Assembly (NCBI GenBank): GCA_001770935.1
Contig: MESI01000121.1
Coordinates: 33,066-71,089 of the forward strand
Length of the DNA: 38,024 bases
Source: Burkholderiales bacterium RIFCSPLOWO2_12_FULL_61_40
GTDB taxonomy: Bacteria > Pseudomonadota > Gammaproteobacteria > Burkholderiales > Burkholderiaceae_C
Direction of reading: 5' to 3'
Shown: piece by piece, positions 1 through 8,854 of the stretch
How the letters are laid out: each line of letters begins with the position of its first letter
How positions within the stretch are numbered: position 1 is the stretch's first letter
The notes under the pieces: generated by a model
The model's input: only the letters and a program-made list of their open reading frames with translations
Databases searched by the model: none
What the model was told of the DNA's origin: nothing
Translations under genes and position numbers: made by a program

Positions 1-795
1 CTCGGCGTCCGTCAGCGACTGGTTTTTGTCGTCCACCGCCTCGCTGTAGATGCCCAGCCCGGTCTCGGTGTTGTTCTCAATCTTGACGGTCAGATCGCCA
101 CCCACGGTTTCGACGAATACCGTGTCAAGAATGTTGATGTGGGGGTGCTTGCCGCCCACATGGTCCTCGCGGGTGGTGGGGGTCCATTCGAAGTCGTGGC
201 TGGGCGGCAGTGCGATGTCGCGTTCGCCACGGTTGTCCAGGTAGTGAATGGCGCCATCGGGGGCCACCTGCCAGCGAAACACGCGCAGGTCATGCACTTG
301 CTGGCCAATCTGGAAGGCCGCCAGCAGCTTGCCCTGCGCCACGCGCAGTTGCACCAACTGGGCGTTTTTATAGTAGGCATAGAGCTCTTTGAAATCGGAT
401 GCAAAACGGGCGTCTTCCAGAAAGCTGCCCGCCAGCGGCATGCCCTCAAGCTCCGGCTCTCCGTCTTGCACGGCCATCCGGTACAGGCCGAACACGTCGC
501 TGACACTGGTTTCCTTGCGCAGGCCAATGAAGACGTTGTAGCCAAACAGCAGTTGCTCACCAATGCGCACAATGTCGCGCGCCACGCAGTTGTTCTGCGT
601 GCGGGCGCGGGTGCGCAGCACCAGCGCCTGCCCGGATTTGCCGAACTCGGCCACCCGTGTGGCGTTGAGCGCCTGCGCCTTCTGGCGTAGCGCCTCGCCC
701 TGTGCGCTCAGGCGCTTCTTCAGCAACTCGTAGCTGCCGCTGGCGGCTACGAGGTTTTCGGTCTGCGCGCTCGGGGTGGGATCGGTGCTATTCAC
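1..795 (-). CDS. DNA repair ATPase-like protein, N-terminal part (truncated by window edge)
   Basis: An open frame of 265 codons runs from a GTG at 795 to the window edge with no stop, so only the N-terminus is visible. The visible part is rich in Gln, Glu and Lys near its start, then becomes a mixed alpha/beta globular sequence. No ATP-binding motif lies in the visible part. The call rests on position: in Comamonadaceae a very large protein annotated as DNA repair ATPase commonly follows flotillin and YqiJ-type genes, and the sequence fits my recollection of its N-terminus. It sits 45 nt downstream of the flotillin gene and is probably co-transcribed. The GTG start is uncertain because no strong Shine-Dalgarno sequence precedes it. 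Real function is unknown. Confidence 0.5.
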   Translation of the reverse strand, partial: MNSTDPTPSAQTENLVAASGSYELLKKRLSAQGEALRQKAQALNATRVAEFGKSGQALVLRTRARTQNNCVARDIVRIGEQLLFGYNVFIGLRKETSVSDVFGLYRMAVQDGEPELEGMPLAGSFLEDARFASDFKELYAYYKNAQLVQLRVAQGKLLAAFQIGQQVHDLRVFRWQVAPDGAIHYLDNRGERDIALPPSHDFEWTPTTREDHVGGKHPHINILDTVFVETVGGDLTVKIENNTETGLGIYSEAVDDKNQSLTDAE

Positions 796-840
796 GGCGC
801 CGCCTGGTTCAATGATTTTTCCATTCCCCGGACTCCCGCG

Positions 841-2892
841 TCATTCGGCGTTGTGCTTGCCTTTGCCGTCCTTGTTGACCTTGGCCAACAGGGAGGCAAT
901 CGTGATGTCCTTCAGTTCGCTGGATGAATCGCCCAGCGCACCGACCAGGCGGCCCACGTCGTCCACCATATTGCGGTCGCCATTCAAGTGGTCTTTCAAC
1001 GCAATCCTCAGCGTGTCGCTCTTGGCGATGGCGCCGTCAATGCCCTTGCCAACGGCCAGCGCGTTGACAAAGCTGTCGAAGTAGCTGCCGTCACCGCCCA
1101 CCATCTCGATCTTGGCCGTGGCGAGTGCCTTGCCCAGTACTTCGGCCTGCTCCTTGGCAATGGCCATTTGTGCGTCGATGCCCTTGAGGGTTTCGATGTG
1201 CAGCATTTCCAGGCGCATGCGGAACTCTTCGTGTTCGCGGGTCTCCGGGCCCATGGCCTTCATGGCTTCGAATTTCTCGCGCAGGCCCTTGGCATCGGCC
1301 GAGAAACGGGCTTGCACGGTCTGGGCCTCGGCTTCCCCGGCCTTGATGGTGGCATCGGCACCTGCCGTGCGCACCAAAACCTCTGCCAAACCGATCTTCT
1401 CCTTGCCCTGCGCCTCGGCGTCAAACTTGGCCTTCAGCCCCGACGCTTCTGCCTGGGCGCGGGCTTCAATCACATGCGCGTCAGAGAGTCCTTGTTTTTG
1501 CGTGGCGTCGGCGGTGACCATCATCACCCTGGCGGCTGCCAGCCCTGGCGCGGCGCCCATGGCCTCCACCCCTTCGGCCTCGCGCTTCTTGGACTCCGCT
1601 GACTTCTCCGCGACCTTCAGGCGGGCATCGGCGAGGGTCATTTCCTCGGCCGCCTTGTGCTGGGCCCGGCGCTCCTGTGCCTCGGCAGACTTCACTTCGG
1701 CAATCAGTTTTTCTTCGGCCTGGCCCTCGGCAAGGATGATGGTGGACCGCTTGGTGCGTTCGGCGTCGGCAACCACGCGCAACTCCTTGATGGCTTCTTC
1801 CTGTTCGGCCACCGTGCGATCCACCACAATGCGCTCGCGAATCACGTCGGCAATGGCCTTTTTCTGCACTTCGATGGCGCGCTCCCGGTCAATCTTCTGC
1901 AGCGCCACCTCTTTTTCACGGTCCACCACTTCGAGGTCGCGCGCGCGGGTGACCTTTTCTTCTTCAATGGCCACGGCCCGCTTGCGGTTGTTCTCGGCCA
2001 CTTCCTTCTCGCGCTGGGCGTTCTCGTTTTGCACCGCAACCAGTTGTTCGCCGTTCAGCCGCGCCAACTCGGCCTTGGTCCTTTCCTCGGTTTGCACTTT
2101 GGCCGTCTCGGCTTCTTCGCGCGCCCGCACGGTGGCGACTTCCCGGCTCTGGCGGGCCTGGGCGTCGGCGGCCTGGCGGTCCAGCTCCAGCATGGTTTCC
2201 TGCGTCTCCACATTCTTCTTCTTGATCTGCATTTCTTCGTTGCGGCGCAGCTCGTTGGTGCGCACACTTTCCACCGCCGTCAGCTCGGTGATCTTCTTGA
2301 TGCCCTGGGCGTCCAGGATGTTGCTGCCGTCCAGCTTGGACAGCGGCGTCTGCTCCAGATAGTCAATGGCCGCGTCTTCCAGCACATAACCCGACAGGTC
2401 GTCGCCAATCTGGCTGATGATTTCATCGCGAAAGCGGTCGCGGGCCTGGTACAGGTCCACAAACTCCATCGACTTGCCAACGGTCTTGAGGGCTTCTGAG
2501 AACTTGGCGGAGAACAGGTCTTCCAGGGCGCCCTGGTTGGAGGCACGTTCGCAGCCCACACCCTGGGCCACTTTCAGCACGTCTTCGGCGGTCTTGTTGA
2601 CGCGCACAAAAAACTTCACCTTGATGTCGGCGCGAATGTTGTCTTTGCAGATCAGGCCTTCCCGCCCGGAGCGGTCGATCTCGATTGTTTTGACCGAAAT
2701 TTCCATCAGTTCGGCCTTGTGGATGACCGGGTAGACCATGCAGCCGGTGAAAGTGACCGTGGGCTCGGCGCGCATGGTGTTGACGATCAGGGCGTGGCCC
2801 TGCTCGATTTTTCGGTAAAACCGTGCGAACAAGGCGAACAGGCCGAAGACAAAAACGGCGATGGCAGCGGCCGCGATGAGGATGGGTTCCAT
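841..2892 (-). CDS. Flotillin-like SPFH/Band 7 membrane scaffold protein (YqiK type)
   Basis: 683 residues. One N-terminal membrane segment lies at about residues 3-25, followed by an SPFH/Band 7 domain at about 30-200. A very long Glu/Lys/Arg/Ala-rich coiled coil with repeated REKEVA- and EARAQAEA-like heptads covers about 210-600, and a short globular tail follows. This is the flotillin/YqiK architecture: inner-membrane oligomers that organise membrane microdomains. The ATG at 2892 is preceded by GGGAG at good spacing. The gene lies 60 nt after the YqiJ-like gene, the same pairing as yqiJ-yqiK in Escherichia coli, and upstream of the ATPase gene. Its presence with TelA and XpaC relatives suggests a role in membrane integrity or envelope stress; that role is inferred. 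Confidence 0.88.
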   Translation of the reverse strand: MEPILIAAAAIAVFVFGLFALFARFYRKIEQGHALIVNTMRAEPTVTFTGCMVYPVIHKAELMEISVKTIEIDRSGREGLICKDNIRADIKVKFFVRVNKTAEDVLKVAQGVGCERASNQGALEDLFSAKFSEALKTVGKSMEFVDLYQARDRFRDEIISQIGDDLSGYVLEDAAIDYLEQTPLSKLDGSNILDAQGIKKITELTAVESVRTNELRRNEEMQIKKKNVETQETMLELDRQAADAQARQSREVATVRAREEAETAKVQTEERTKAELARLNGEQLVAVQNENAQREKEVAENNRKRAVAIEEEKVTRARDLEVVDREKEVALQKIDRERAIEVQKKAIADVIRERIVVDRTVAEQEEAIKELRVVADAERTKRSTIILAEGQAEEKLIAEVKSAEAQERRAQHKAAEEMTLADARLKVAEKSAESKKREAEGVEAMGAAPGLAAARVMMVTADATQKQGLSDAHVIEARAQAEASGLKAKFDAEAQGKEKIGLAEVLVRTAGADATIKAGEAEAQTVQARFSADAKGLREKFEAMKAMGPETREHEEFRMRLEMLHIETLKGIDAQMAIAKEQAEVLGKALATAKIEMVGGDGSYFDSFVNALAVGKGIDGAIAKSDTLRIALKDHLNGDRNMVDDVGRLVGALGDSSSELKDITIASLLAKVNKDGKGKHNAE

Positions 2893-2952
2893 GAAAACTC
2901 CCTAGCGTGAAATAAACGGTTGAAGAGGGCTAAAAAAAACCAGGCCACCGTC

Positions 2953-3582
2953 TCAGCCTTCGGCTTCGATCCGGTAGCGGGCGGATTTTTCTTCGTAAGC
3001 GACGATGCGGGCGACGGCGCCGCGCACCAGTGGGTTGGGCGTGTGCGCCCACACCCGGATGTTGATGCTGGCGCCGCGTTGCGCCACTTCGGCCCTGCCA
3101 TGCTGTTCGTTCACGGTTTGCGTCAGCACCTTGCACGGCTGGCCCACCAGGGAGGCGTTCTGGATGGCGGCATGGGTCACGAACAAACCCCGCATGGGTC
3201 TGGCAAGGCGAGCGGCAATGGGCAAGGCCAGCGACACGCTGGCCAATGCCAGCAGTGTGCCGCTCACATAGGCGGGCGCCGAGTCCGGCAACAGCGGAAT
3301 GAGCCACATGGCGCCCAGGCAGCTGAGCGTCCACCCGACCAGTACCAGCAGGCTCAGGGCAATGGAAAGCGGCACCCCCTGCAGGCCAAAGGCGACGATG
3401 GCACCCGCCAGGGCGCCCAGGTCGTGGCCGCCCAGGTCATGGCCCGGGTCCAGTTCCAGGCCGCCAGACTCCAAATCGACCAGGCCCAGCAAGGCCAGCA
3501 ACCAGTACAACAAGACCACACCCAGCAGCGTGGTGAAGATGGCAGTGGGGAATGCGGCGGCCGCATCCAGAAAACGATCCAT
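2953..3582 (-). CDS. YqiJ-like membrane protein with C-terminal OB-fold
   Basis: 209 residues. Hydrophobic stretches at about 12-36, 55-80 and 80-125 indicate three to four membrane helices, with an acidic, His-containing loop (about 37-55) between the first two. The C-terminal ~65 residues are soluble with alternating beta-strand character, matching the OB-like NfeD/YqiJ domain. NfeD/YqiJ proteins are obligate neighbours of SPFH proteins and are thought to stabilise them; here the flotillin gene starts 60 nt downstream. The ATG at 3582 is chosen because GGGAGAGG precedes it; the open frame extends further upstream, but that extension is Arg/Pro-rich and looks non-coding. Confidence 0.78.
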   Translation of the reverse strand: MDRFLDAAAAFPTAIFTTLLGVVLLYWLLALLGLVDLESGGLELDPGHDLGGHDLGALAGAIVAFGLQGVPLSIALSLLVLVGWTLSCLGAMWLIPLLPDSAPAYVSGTLLALASVSLALPIAARLARPMRGLFVTHAAIQNASLVGQPCKVLTQTVNEQHGRAEVAQRGASINIRVWAHTPNPLVRGAVARIVAYEEKSARYRIEAEG

Positions 3583-3659
3583 AACCTCTCCCTTTTTTAT
3601 GCATGCCGGTGTACCGTAGCACCGGCGTTGCCGCGATGTTAGCCGATGGGGCTGTGCGC

Positions 3660-4313
3660 TTAGCCCAAACGCGGCGGCTTGAACTTCTCTTGCAAAAACT
3701 GCGAATGGTTCAAGAAGGCCTGTGCGTCCTGCGTGGCCAGATCCTCGCTGAGTTGCGTGACTTTGGCGTTGAGGTCGTCCAGCGTGGCGGCGAAGGTGTC
3801 TTGCGCCGTGCGGCCATTGGCCAGCCGCTTGGCCATGGCGAACTGCTGTGGGATGGACAGGTAGGTCTTCAGTGCGTCGGGCAGGTAGCGCAGGGCAATG
3901 TGGCGGGCATGAAAACTCTCCTCCAGTGACAGTTGCCCCTTGCTGCGCTCCCATTGGTCGAGCAACTGGGCCAATTGTTGGCACAAATTCAGCACTTTGC
4001 TTTGCAGCTCGGCGGGCAATCGGCCCTGCGGGTTGTCGTCCACCAGTTGGCGCACGGCATTCAGGGCGGTGAGCATGCTGGTGCGGGTGTCGCCCTGGTC
4101 TTCAAACTCCAGCGCATCCCAGCGGTTGCCCGTCAGTTGAGGAAAGCCAAACCACATTCCGGCTACGCCGAAACCGGCTGCATACCCCAGCAAGGCCAGG
4201 GCACCGCCGCCCCATTGTGCCAAGCCCAGGCTGCTCAGCACCAGGGCCACGGTCGACAGGCCAAGGCCACCCCAGTTGGCGGGTGACTGCAGAAAACTAC
4301 TGATCTTGTTCAT
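3660..4313 (-). CDS. XpaC-like membrane-anchored protein
   Basis: 217 residues. Two adjacent hydrophobic segments at about 15-60 form an N-terminal hairpin, followed by an all-helical soluble domain. Near residue 145 the pattern RYLPDALKTYL resembles the conserved YLPtalk segment of XpaC-family proteins (named after 5-bromo-4-chloroindolyl phosphate hydrolysis in Bacillus). XpaC and TelA genes are paired in many genomes, and a TelA gene lies directly upstream here, which supports the call. The molecular role of XpaC is not established. I chose the ATG at 4313; a TTG ten codons upstream is possible and neither has a strong ribosome binding site. The 142 nt between TelA and this gene is the longest gap in the operon. 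Confidence 0.58.
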   Translation of the reverse strand: MNKISSFLQSPANWGGLGLSTVALVLSSLGLAQWGGGALALLGYAAGFGVAGMWFGFPQLTGNRWDALEFEDQGDTRTSMLTALNAVRQLVDDNPQGRLPAELQSKVLNLCQQLAQLLDQWERSKGQLSLEESFHARHIALRYLPDALKTYLSIPQQFAMAKRLANGRTAQDTFAATLDDLNAKVTQLSEDLATQDAQAFLNHSQFLQEKFKPPRLG

Positions 4314-4455
4314 TTGGCAACAGAGTCGGGTTGTGCGACCCAAGGGTTATTGGTAGGCCCGAATGTCTTTGAACACGCTGTAAAGCGACGCCTTGCGTGC
4401 GTCGAACAAGCGCCCGCGAAATAAACGATAGGAGAGCTTGAGTTGCAAAAAATGC

Positions 4456-5655
4456 TTACAGCGCAACCGGACCACTGGCGGCCAGTTGGCTTGCTTCGCG
4501 GGCCTGCCGCTGCCGGGTACGGTCTATGTACTGATCGGCCCGCGCCAGTTGCGCTTTCATCATCGCATTGTTCTGTCCCATGACTTCGATGGACTTGGTC
4601 CGGAAATTGTCCATGGCATCCATGGCCTTGAAGGTTTGGTCGAACATCTCTTTCAACTTCTCCATGCCCAGCATGGGGTTCTGAGAAAACTGGGTGGTTT
4701 TTTCCACATGGTTTTCGAGCTGGCGGCCTGACTCGGTGATCAGGTTTTCGATGGAGCTATTGACCCCCGACAGCATTTCCATGACCTTGATCTGATTGCC
4801 GGTGGCGCGCGCCACCGTCTGCGCCACGGCCAGAGCGCTCATGCCTGTCGTCGCCACCCGTGTGCAACCGTTCATCATCTCGCGGCCGGTTTTCTTCAGC
4901 ACGTCCAGCGCCAAATACCCGTTGGTGCAGACCGCTTGCTGGGTCAGCATGTCTTGCAAATTTTGCCGCGCGTAAAACAGCACTTCTTGCTGCAATGCTT
5001 TGGCCTTGATGGGGTCGGTCGCCTGCAAGGCCTCTACTTTCGAGGCGAGCTTGGCGTCCAGGGTTTCCGCAAAATAAATAGCTGCCGACAGCTTCTGCAT
5101 GGCGTCCCACAGCTGGGTTCGGGTGGCCTCGATATCCACCACATCGCGCTGCATGTCATCCCTGGCCGCATAAATCTGCTGCACGCTCTTTTGAAGCTGC
5201 GCTCCAGCGCTTTGGTATTTGCGAAAGTAGGCTTGCAGCTTGTTGCCGAAAGGGATGAAGCCCAGCAATTTTTGCGGCTGAAACAAATCCCCCTCATTGC
5301 CGGGATTGAGCTCGTCCAGATGGCCGCGCATATCCTGGATGGCCTTGTAGGCAGAACTGTCCTCTACCCCTGCAAAATTGCGTTGCATCAGCCGCCCTTG
5401 CATCAGGCCCGAGGCAGCAGAGACCTCTTCGCGCCCCAGCGCGAACGCACTGTCGAGCTTGGCTTTGAACGCTTCGCTTTGCACGTCCTCCTTGAGCAAG
5501 CCATCCATAAACCGGTCCACTTGGTCGTCTACGGCGCTTTGCACCGCCTTGGACAGCGGGACCGCAGTTTTAGCGACCGCTTCCGTCAAGGGGGCCACGA
5601 CTTCGGGGGCCGTCAGGGTGAAAATCGGGGCGCTAACACTGCTGGCTTCGGACAT
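4456..5655 (-). CDS. TelA-family toxic anion resistance protein
   Basis: 399 residues, helical and without membrane segments. It has the length and layout of the TelA/KlaA family: a variable acidic N-terminus, then long helices with LDELNPGN-like and LLGFIPFGNKLQ-like central segments, and a C-terminal helix containing the EVMGQNNAMMKAQLA-type motif. TelA proteins are linked to tellurite, cell-wall antibiotic and bacteriocin tolerance, though the mechanism is unknown. The ATG at 5655 is preceded by AGGAGG five bases upstream; an upstream in-frame codon at 5763 is rejected for that reason. It is the first gene of a likely five-gene minus-strand operon. Confidence 0.85.
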   Translation of the reverse strand: MSEASSVSAPIFTLTAPEVVAPLTEAVAKTAVPLSKAVQSAVDDQVDRFMDGLLKEDVQSEAFKAKLDSAFALGREEVSAASGLMQGRLMQRNFAGVEDSSAYKAIQDMRGHLDELNPGNEGDLFQPQKLLGFIPFGNKLQAYFRKYQSAGAQLQKSVQQIYAARDDMQRDVVDIEATRTQLWDAMQKLSAAIYFAETLDAKLASKVEALQATDPIKAKALQQEVLFYARQNLQDMLTQQAVCTNGYLALDVLKKTGREMMNGCTRVATTGMSALAVAQTVARATGNQIKVMEMLSGVNSSIENLITESGRQLENHVEKTTQFSQNPMLGMEKLKEMFDQTFKAMDAMDNFRTKSIEVMGQNNAMMKAQLARADQYIDRTRQRQAREASQLAASGPVAL

Positions 5656-5914
5656 GGGTTCCTCCTGGCTGTCAATTGCTCTCGTCATGTTTATACCAAA
5701 GATCATCCAGCCTTCGGCAGCATCCGAAAGCACATTCCGCCATCGAATGCAGAGGAAAAACAACTGCTATCCACTGTGGTTATTGCGTAGACAGCAACTC
5801 AGTTCAGGCGATGCGCTGTGCGCCCAGTAGGCCTGCACTTCGTGCGGTATTTGGCGATCTGATCCCCGCCGAATACCGCGTTTCGATCCCCGCCAGGCCC
5901 CGGATTTTCGCTGC
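5656..5914. other. Intergenic, probable TelA operon promoter region
   Basis: 259 bp between the permease stop codon and the TelA start. Both flanking genes point left, so this stretch must hold the TelA-operon promoter and any permease terminator. I see no coding frame with a family match and no strong hairpin followed by a T-run. Confidence 0.4.
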
Positions 5915-7015
5915 TCACATGACCGCGCGCGTCCCCAGCCATGCTGCATAGGCGTAGGCAACACCGAGCGAGCCGGACAGCGCCAGGCCCAGGTACAAAA
6001 CAAAGCCGCGTGGTTTGACCAGCCCCCACACCGCAGCCATGGCGGGTACGCTGGTGACGCCGCCTGCCACCAGAAAGGCCAGGGCCGCGGCGGGATGCAT
6101 GCCCAGCGATATCAATCCGCTGACCAATGGCAGGGCCGCAAAGCCATTGAGGTAGCTCGGAATTCCGATGGCCACGGCCAGCGGAATCGCCGCAACCCCC
6201 TGCCCCAGCCACGCAGTGACCTTTTCACCCGGCAGGTAGGCCACCATCAGGCTTTCCAGCAAGAAGGCAATCACCATCCAACGCCCTAAAAACCATGCAT
6301 TGCTTGCGACGCTTTTCGCGAAATCACTGCGCGCGGTATTGGATTGCCAGACCTTCCACTGCACCGTTAGATGTAATGTCCTGGGGCTGCTGCTGCATGT
6401 CTTTGGCGGCGCATCGCGCAGCAGGTCGGTGAGCAGTCCGCGTTGCACCATTCCATGCGTGATGGCCCCGGCAAACCAACCCATGGCGACGGCGGCGATG
6501 GTCTTGACGATGGCAAACTCCAAACCCAGGCTCGCCGCCGTTAATACAAACATGGTGGGGTCCATCAATGGAGAGCTGATCCAAAACGCCATGATGGGTG
6601 CCATCGGTACACCAGCCCGCAGCATTCCGGCGATGATGGGCACAACGCCGCACGAACAAAACGGTGAGGCCGCGCCAACCAGCGCCGCCACCAGGACCAT
6701 GCCCCGGGGTTTGTCGCCTAATGCAGAGGCCACCCATTGATCCGCGCGGCTCGCTTGCGCATAGGCCGCCAGAGTGACGGACACCGCGATCCATGGCGCG
6801 ATATGCAGTAGTGCGTCTCTGGTGAAAAGCAGCGTGGGCTGCAGTTGCCCCGGCAACCCGATTGCGATGGACAGGATGATTGCGAGGACCATTGCCATCG
6901 GCTTGTCCACACTGCGCCAGTAGGCCATGGCGGGCTGCCACCACGCGGTGGTGTTGCCGGAAGGGAGGCCGCAGCAACTGCTAGCGGCAAGGACTTTGGG
7001 GGGCTGTTGTTCCAT
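5915..7015 (-). CDS. CSCG-motif permease (PF03773 / ArsP-like family)
   Basis: 366 residues with about eight to ten membrane helices. The hallmark FCSCGVVP motif lies at residues 119-126 and is followed by SSPLMDP at about 148-153, placing it in the permease family that includes ArsP and Cu/Zn-type efflux proteins. The SSPLMDP version differs from classical ArsP, so the substrate cannot be assigned; a soft metal or metalloid species is likely because the conserved cysteines lie in a membrane segment. An extra Cys pair sits at 14-15. The ArsR-type repressor upstream (7134-7454, same strand) probably controls it. A His/Ser-rich stretch at about 195-235 forms a central loop. Confidence 0.8.
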   Translation of the reverse strand: MEQQPPKVLAASSCCGLPSGNTTAWWQPAMAYWRSVDKPMAMVLAIILSIAIGLPGQLQPTLLFTRDALLHIAPWIAVSVTLAAYAQASRADQWVASALGDKPRGMVLVAALVGAASPFCSCGVVPIIAGMLRAGVPMAPIMAFWISSPLMDPTMFVLTAASLGLEFAIVKTIAAVAMGWFAGAITHGMVQRGLLTDLLRDAPPKTCSSSPRTLHLTVQWKVWQSNTARSDFAKSVASNAWFLGRWMVIAFLLESLMVAYLPGEKVTAWLGQGVAAIPLAVAIGIPSYLNGFAALPLVSGLISLGMHPAAALAFLVAGGVTSVPAMAAVWGLVKPRGFVLYLGLALSGSLGVAYAYAAWLGTRAVM

Positions 7016-7017
7016 GG

Positions 7018-7133
7018 TTTCTCCTGATGAATCAATGCGTCGAAACCGGGGTGTCCAGCCATGCGGGTTTCGACAGGTTGTTAAGCCATATAACTAGATT
7101 TATGGATATTTATGGCAAAAAAATGAAAACGAC
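7018..7133. promoter_or_regulatory. arsR-permease intergenic segment with inverted repeats
   Basis: This AT-rich 116-bp gap contains GCCATA...TATGGC (about 7085-7118) and the shorter CCATA...TATGG inside it, in a genome segment that is otherwise GC-rich. The word ATATAAC recurs just upstream of the arsR start (about 7465). It may be a repressor site between repressor and permease; which protein binds is inferred. Confidence 0.35.
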
Positions 7134-7454
7134 CTATGCCGCCTCGGCATTCACAAAGACCGGCAGCGATACGCCCTGGCAGCAGTCCTGTTTGACATAT
7201 TGCAGCACCTCGTCAAGCGCTGAAAAATTCACCCGGCAATAAACCTCGCGGCCCTCGCGCTCCTGCAGGATCAGATTCGCGGAAGCCAGCGCGCGCAAGT
7301 GAAATGCCACAGTGGACGCAGGGCGTCCGAGGGCGGTTTGTAGATCGCCAATACGCATTCCCCCGGTCCCCGCCTGAACGAGGATTCGGAAGATTTCAAG
7401 GCGATTCGCGTGACCGAGCGCCGCCAGGGATTGCGCTGCTAAAGTTAATTCCAT
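7134..7454 (-). CDS. ArsR/SmtB-family metal(loid)-responsive repressor
   Basis: 106 residues. A winged helix-turn-helix occupies about residues 10-75, with the recognition helix near 44-58 (RPASTVAFHLRAL). It carries C73 in the wing and a vicinal pair C91-C92 in a DCCQG motif near the C-terminus. ArsR homologues of this subtype use such C-terminal cysteines to sense arsenite or related thiophilic ligands; sensing is inferred, not shown. The permease gene lies 118 nt downstream on the same strand, the usual repressor-transporter arrangement. Upstream of the start is an AT-rich stretch with GGTTAATGGTTA and TATACT, a plausible autoregulated promoter. Confidence 0.88.
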   Translation of the reverse strand: MELTLAAQSLAALGHANRLEIFRILVQAGTGGMRIGDLQTALGRPASTVAFHLRALASANLILQEREGREVYCRVNFSALDEVLQYVKQDCCQGVSLPVFVNAEAA

Positions 7455-7641
7455 AGCGGCAGTATATAACCATTAACCCGGTTTTGTGGAATAAATTTGC
7501 ACGATGACTTGCCGCCGATCACGCGACGCCAAGTCAATTGCTGCCTCAGCACTCCAGAAATGGCGTCTCCAAATGTGATCGCCAAGATCAAAGCAATAGC
7601 CTATGGCCTGCCCATTGGCACCCAGAGCCGCGTCCGCGCTC
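7455..7641. other. Intergenic region upstream of arsR
   Basis: 187 bp between the phasin-like stop and the arsR start. The 45 bp nearest arsR are AT-rich and carry a TATACT -10-like word and the direct repeat GGTTA-AT-GGTTA, the likely arsR promoter. The rest shows no convincing terminator. Confidence 0.4.
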
Positions 7642-8298
7642 CTAGCCCGCAGCCTGGCGACCGGCACGCTGGCTCCCACCATGCCCTTGCTCAGCTGCAG
7701 CCCCCGCAACCTCATGTGCCTGTTCCCGGGATGGCGGCTGCGCCATGGACGAGGTTTTGCGACGTTCTGAAAAATTGAGGACGGTTGAGGTTCCTCTGCG
7801 GTTGGCCAACACCTCGTTCAATTGGGTAATGGTGTGGGTCGTGGTTTCGATATTGCGATGCAAGGTGGGGCCCAGCAGTTCGAGCTGTTGCTGCTGGATG
7901 CGGGCCAGCACCGACCAGCAATTGAGCATGGCCTTCACGATCCGCTCGGATTGCGTCTGGTAATGATGGGGAAAATCCCATAACAGTGACATGGGGCTGG
8001 TTGACGCGACGGACGGCGACAGGCCGTGCAGGCCTTCGGAGACGCTTTCAACGCAGGCTCCAGACTGGATTTTGAGGATCTCTTCGCTACCGTGGGTGGT
8101 GACTTCGGTCAGATCTTTCACCAAGTCCCGCATGGTCTGCGCAGTATTGGCCATGTCGTGCTTGATCTCGCTCGCTGCGTCCTGCGCCTTGCTGATCTGC
8201 TCTTTGCCCATGTTCATTGGCATGTTCATTTCTTTACTGCTGCTCTGCTCTTTTGGGGTGCTGGGGTCCTGTACTTTGGGGGGTGCATTGGTGCTCAT
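7642..8298 (-). CDS. Phasin-like helical protein
   Basis: 218 residues. The N-terminal ~35 residues are Lys/Ser/Pro/Met-rich and disordered. Residues about 33-160 are amphipathic helices without Cys clusters or membrane segments, resembling phasins (polyhydroxyalkanoate granule-associated proteins). The last ~40 residues are polar and low-complexity, and differ in character from the helical part. The ATG at 8298 is preceded by AAAGGAA. No PHA synthesis genes are nearby, so granule association is a weak inference; a generic coiled-coil cytoplasmic protein is the alternative. Confidence 0.5.
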   Translation of the reverse strand: MSTNAPPKVQDPSTPKEQSSSKEMNMPMNMGKEQISKAQDAASEIKHDMANTAQTMRDLVKDLTEVTTHGSEEILKIQSGACVESVSEGLHGLSPSVASTSPMSLLWDFPHHYQTQSERIVKAMLNCWSVLARIQQQQLELLGPTLHRNIETTTHTITQLNEVLANRRGTSTVLNFSERRKTSSMAQPPSREQAHEVAGAAAEQGHGGSQRAGRQAAG

Positions 8299-8455
8299 GG
8301 CGGTTTCCTTTGGAGTAATTCGGTTTCAAACAATGAAGATCTCCTTGCCATGCCCATTTAAAAACTGGAGTTGGCCAAGGAAGACAAAGTCTGCAAACGA
8401 TTGTCCAAATGGGGTTGAGAAATATCAAAGAAAAATCTGCGCCATGCCCTTGGAT

Positions 8456-8824
8456 TCACATACCGCACAATTTCCTGAATGGCCCCAGCACCGCCTCACC
8501 GCGAAAGGGTTTGACGATCCAGCCGGTGACGCCGATGGCGCGGCCGCGCTCGCGCATCACAGGGTTGTCTTCGGTCGTCAGCATCACAATGTGCACGCCT
8601 TTATTGCCCTGGTCGGTGCGAATCTTTTCAGCCATGGTGAGCCCATCCATATTGGGCATGTTGACGTCGCTGACCACCAGTTTGATGGAGGGGTCGCTGC
8701 GCAGTTGTTCCAGGCCATCCCGGCCATCGGTCGCCACGGCCACTTCAAAACCGTTCTTGCTCAAAAAGCTGGTGACGATTTCACGCATCGTGCTTGAGTC
8801 GTCGACCACCAAAACATGTGCCAT
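8456..8824 (-). CDS. CheY-like single-domain response regulator
   Basis: 122 residues, a stand-alone receiver domain. All catalytic residues are present: acidic pair D8-D9, phospho-acceptor D53 in SDVNMP, T83 and K104 in VKPF. No output domain follows, so it acts like CheY through protein contacts. It begins 30 nt after the CheX-like gene (8855-9820) and is probably co-transcribed with it. CheX/CheC-type proteins dephosphorylate CheY, so these two may form a regulator-phosphatase pair. Confidence 0.9.
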   Translation of the reverse strand: MAHVLVVDDSSTMREIVTSFLSKNGFEVAVATDGRDGLEQLRSDPSIKLVVSDVNMPNMDGLTMAEKIRTDQGNKGVHIVMLTTEDNPVMRERGRAIGVTGWIVKPFRGEAVLGPFRKLCGM

Positions 8825-8854
8825 ATGTGTGTTTCCTTGCGTGCAGGGTCAGAT

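Noticed and set aside
7473..7715. Minus-strand 80-codon frame between arsR and the phasin-like gene
   Set aside because: It contains patches that look protein-like, but it overlaps the phasin-like gene in another frame, has no clear ribosome binding site and matches no family I know.
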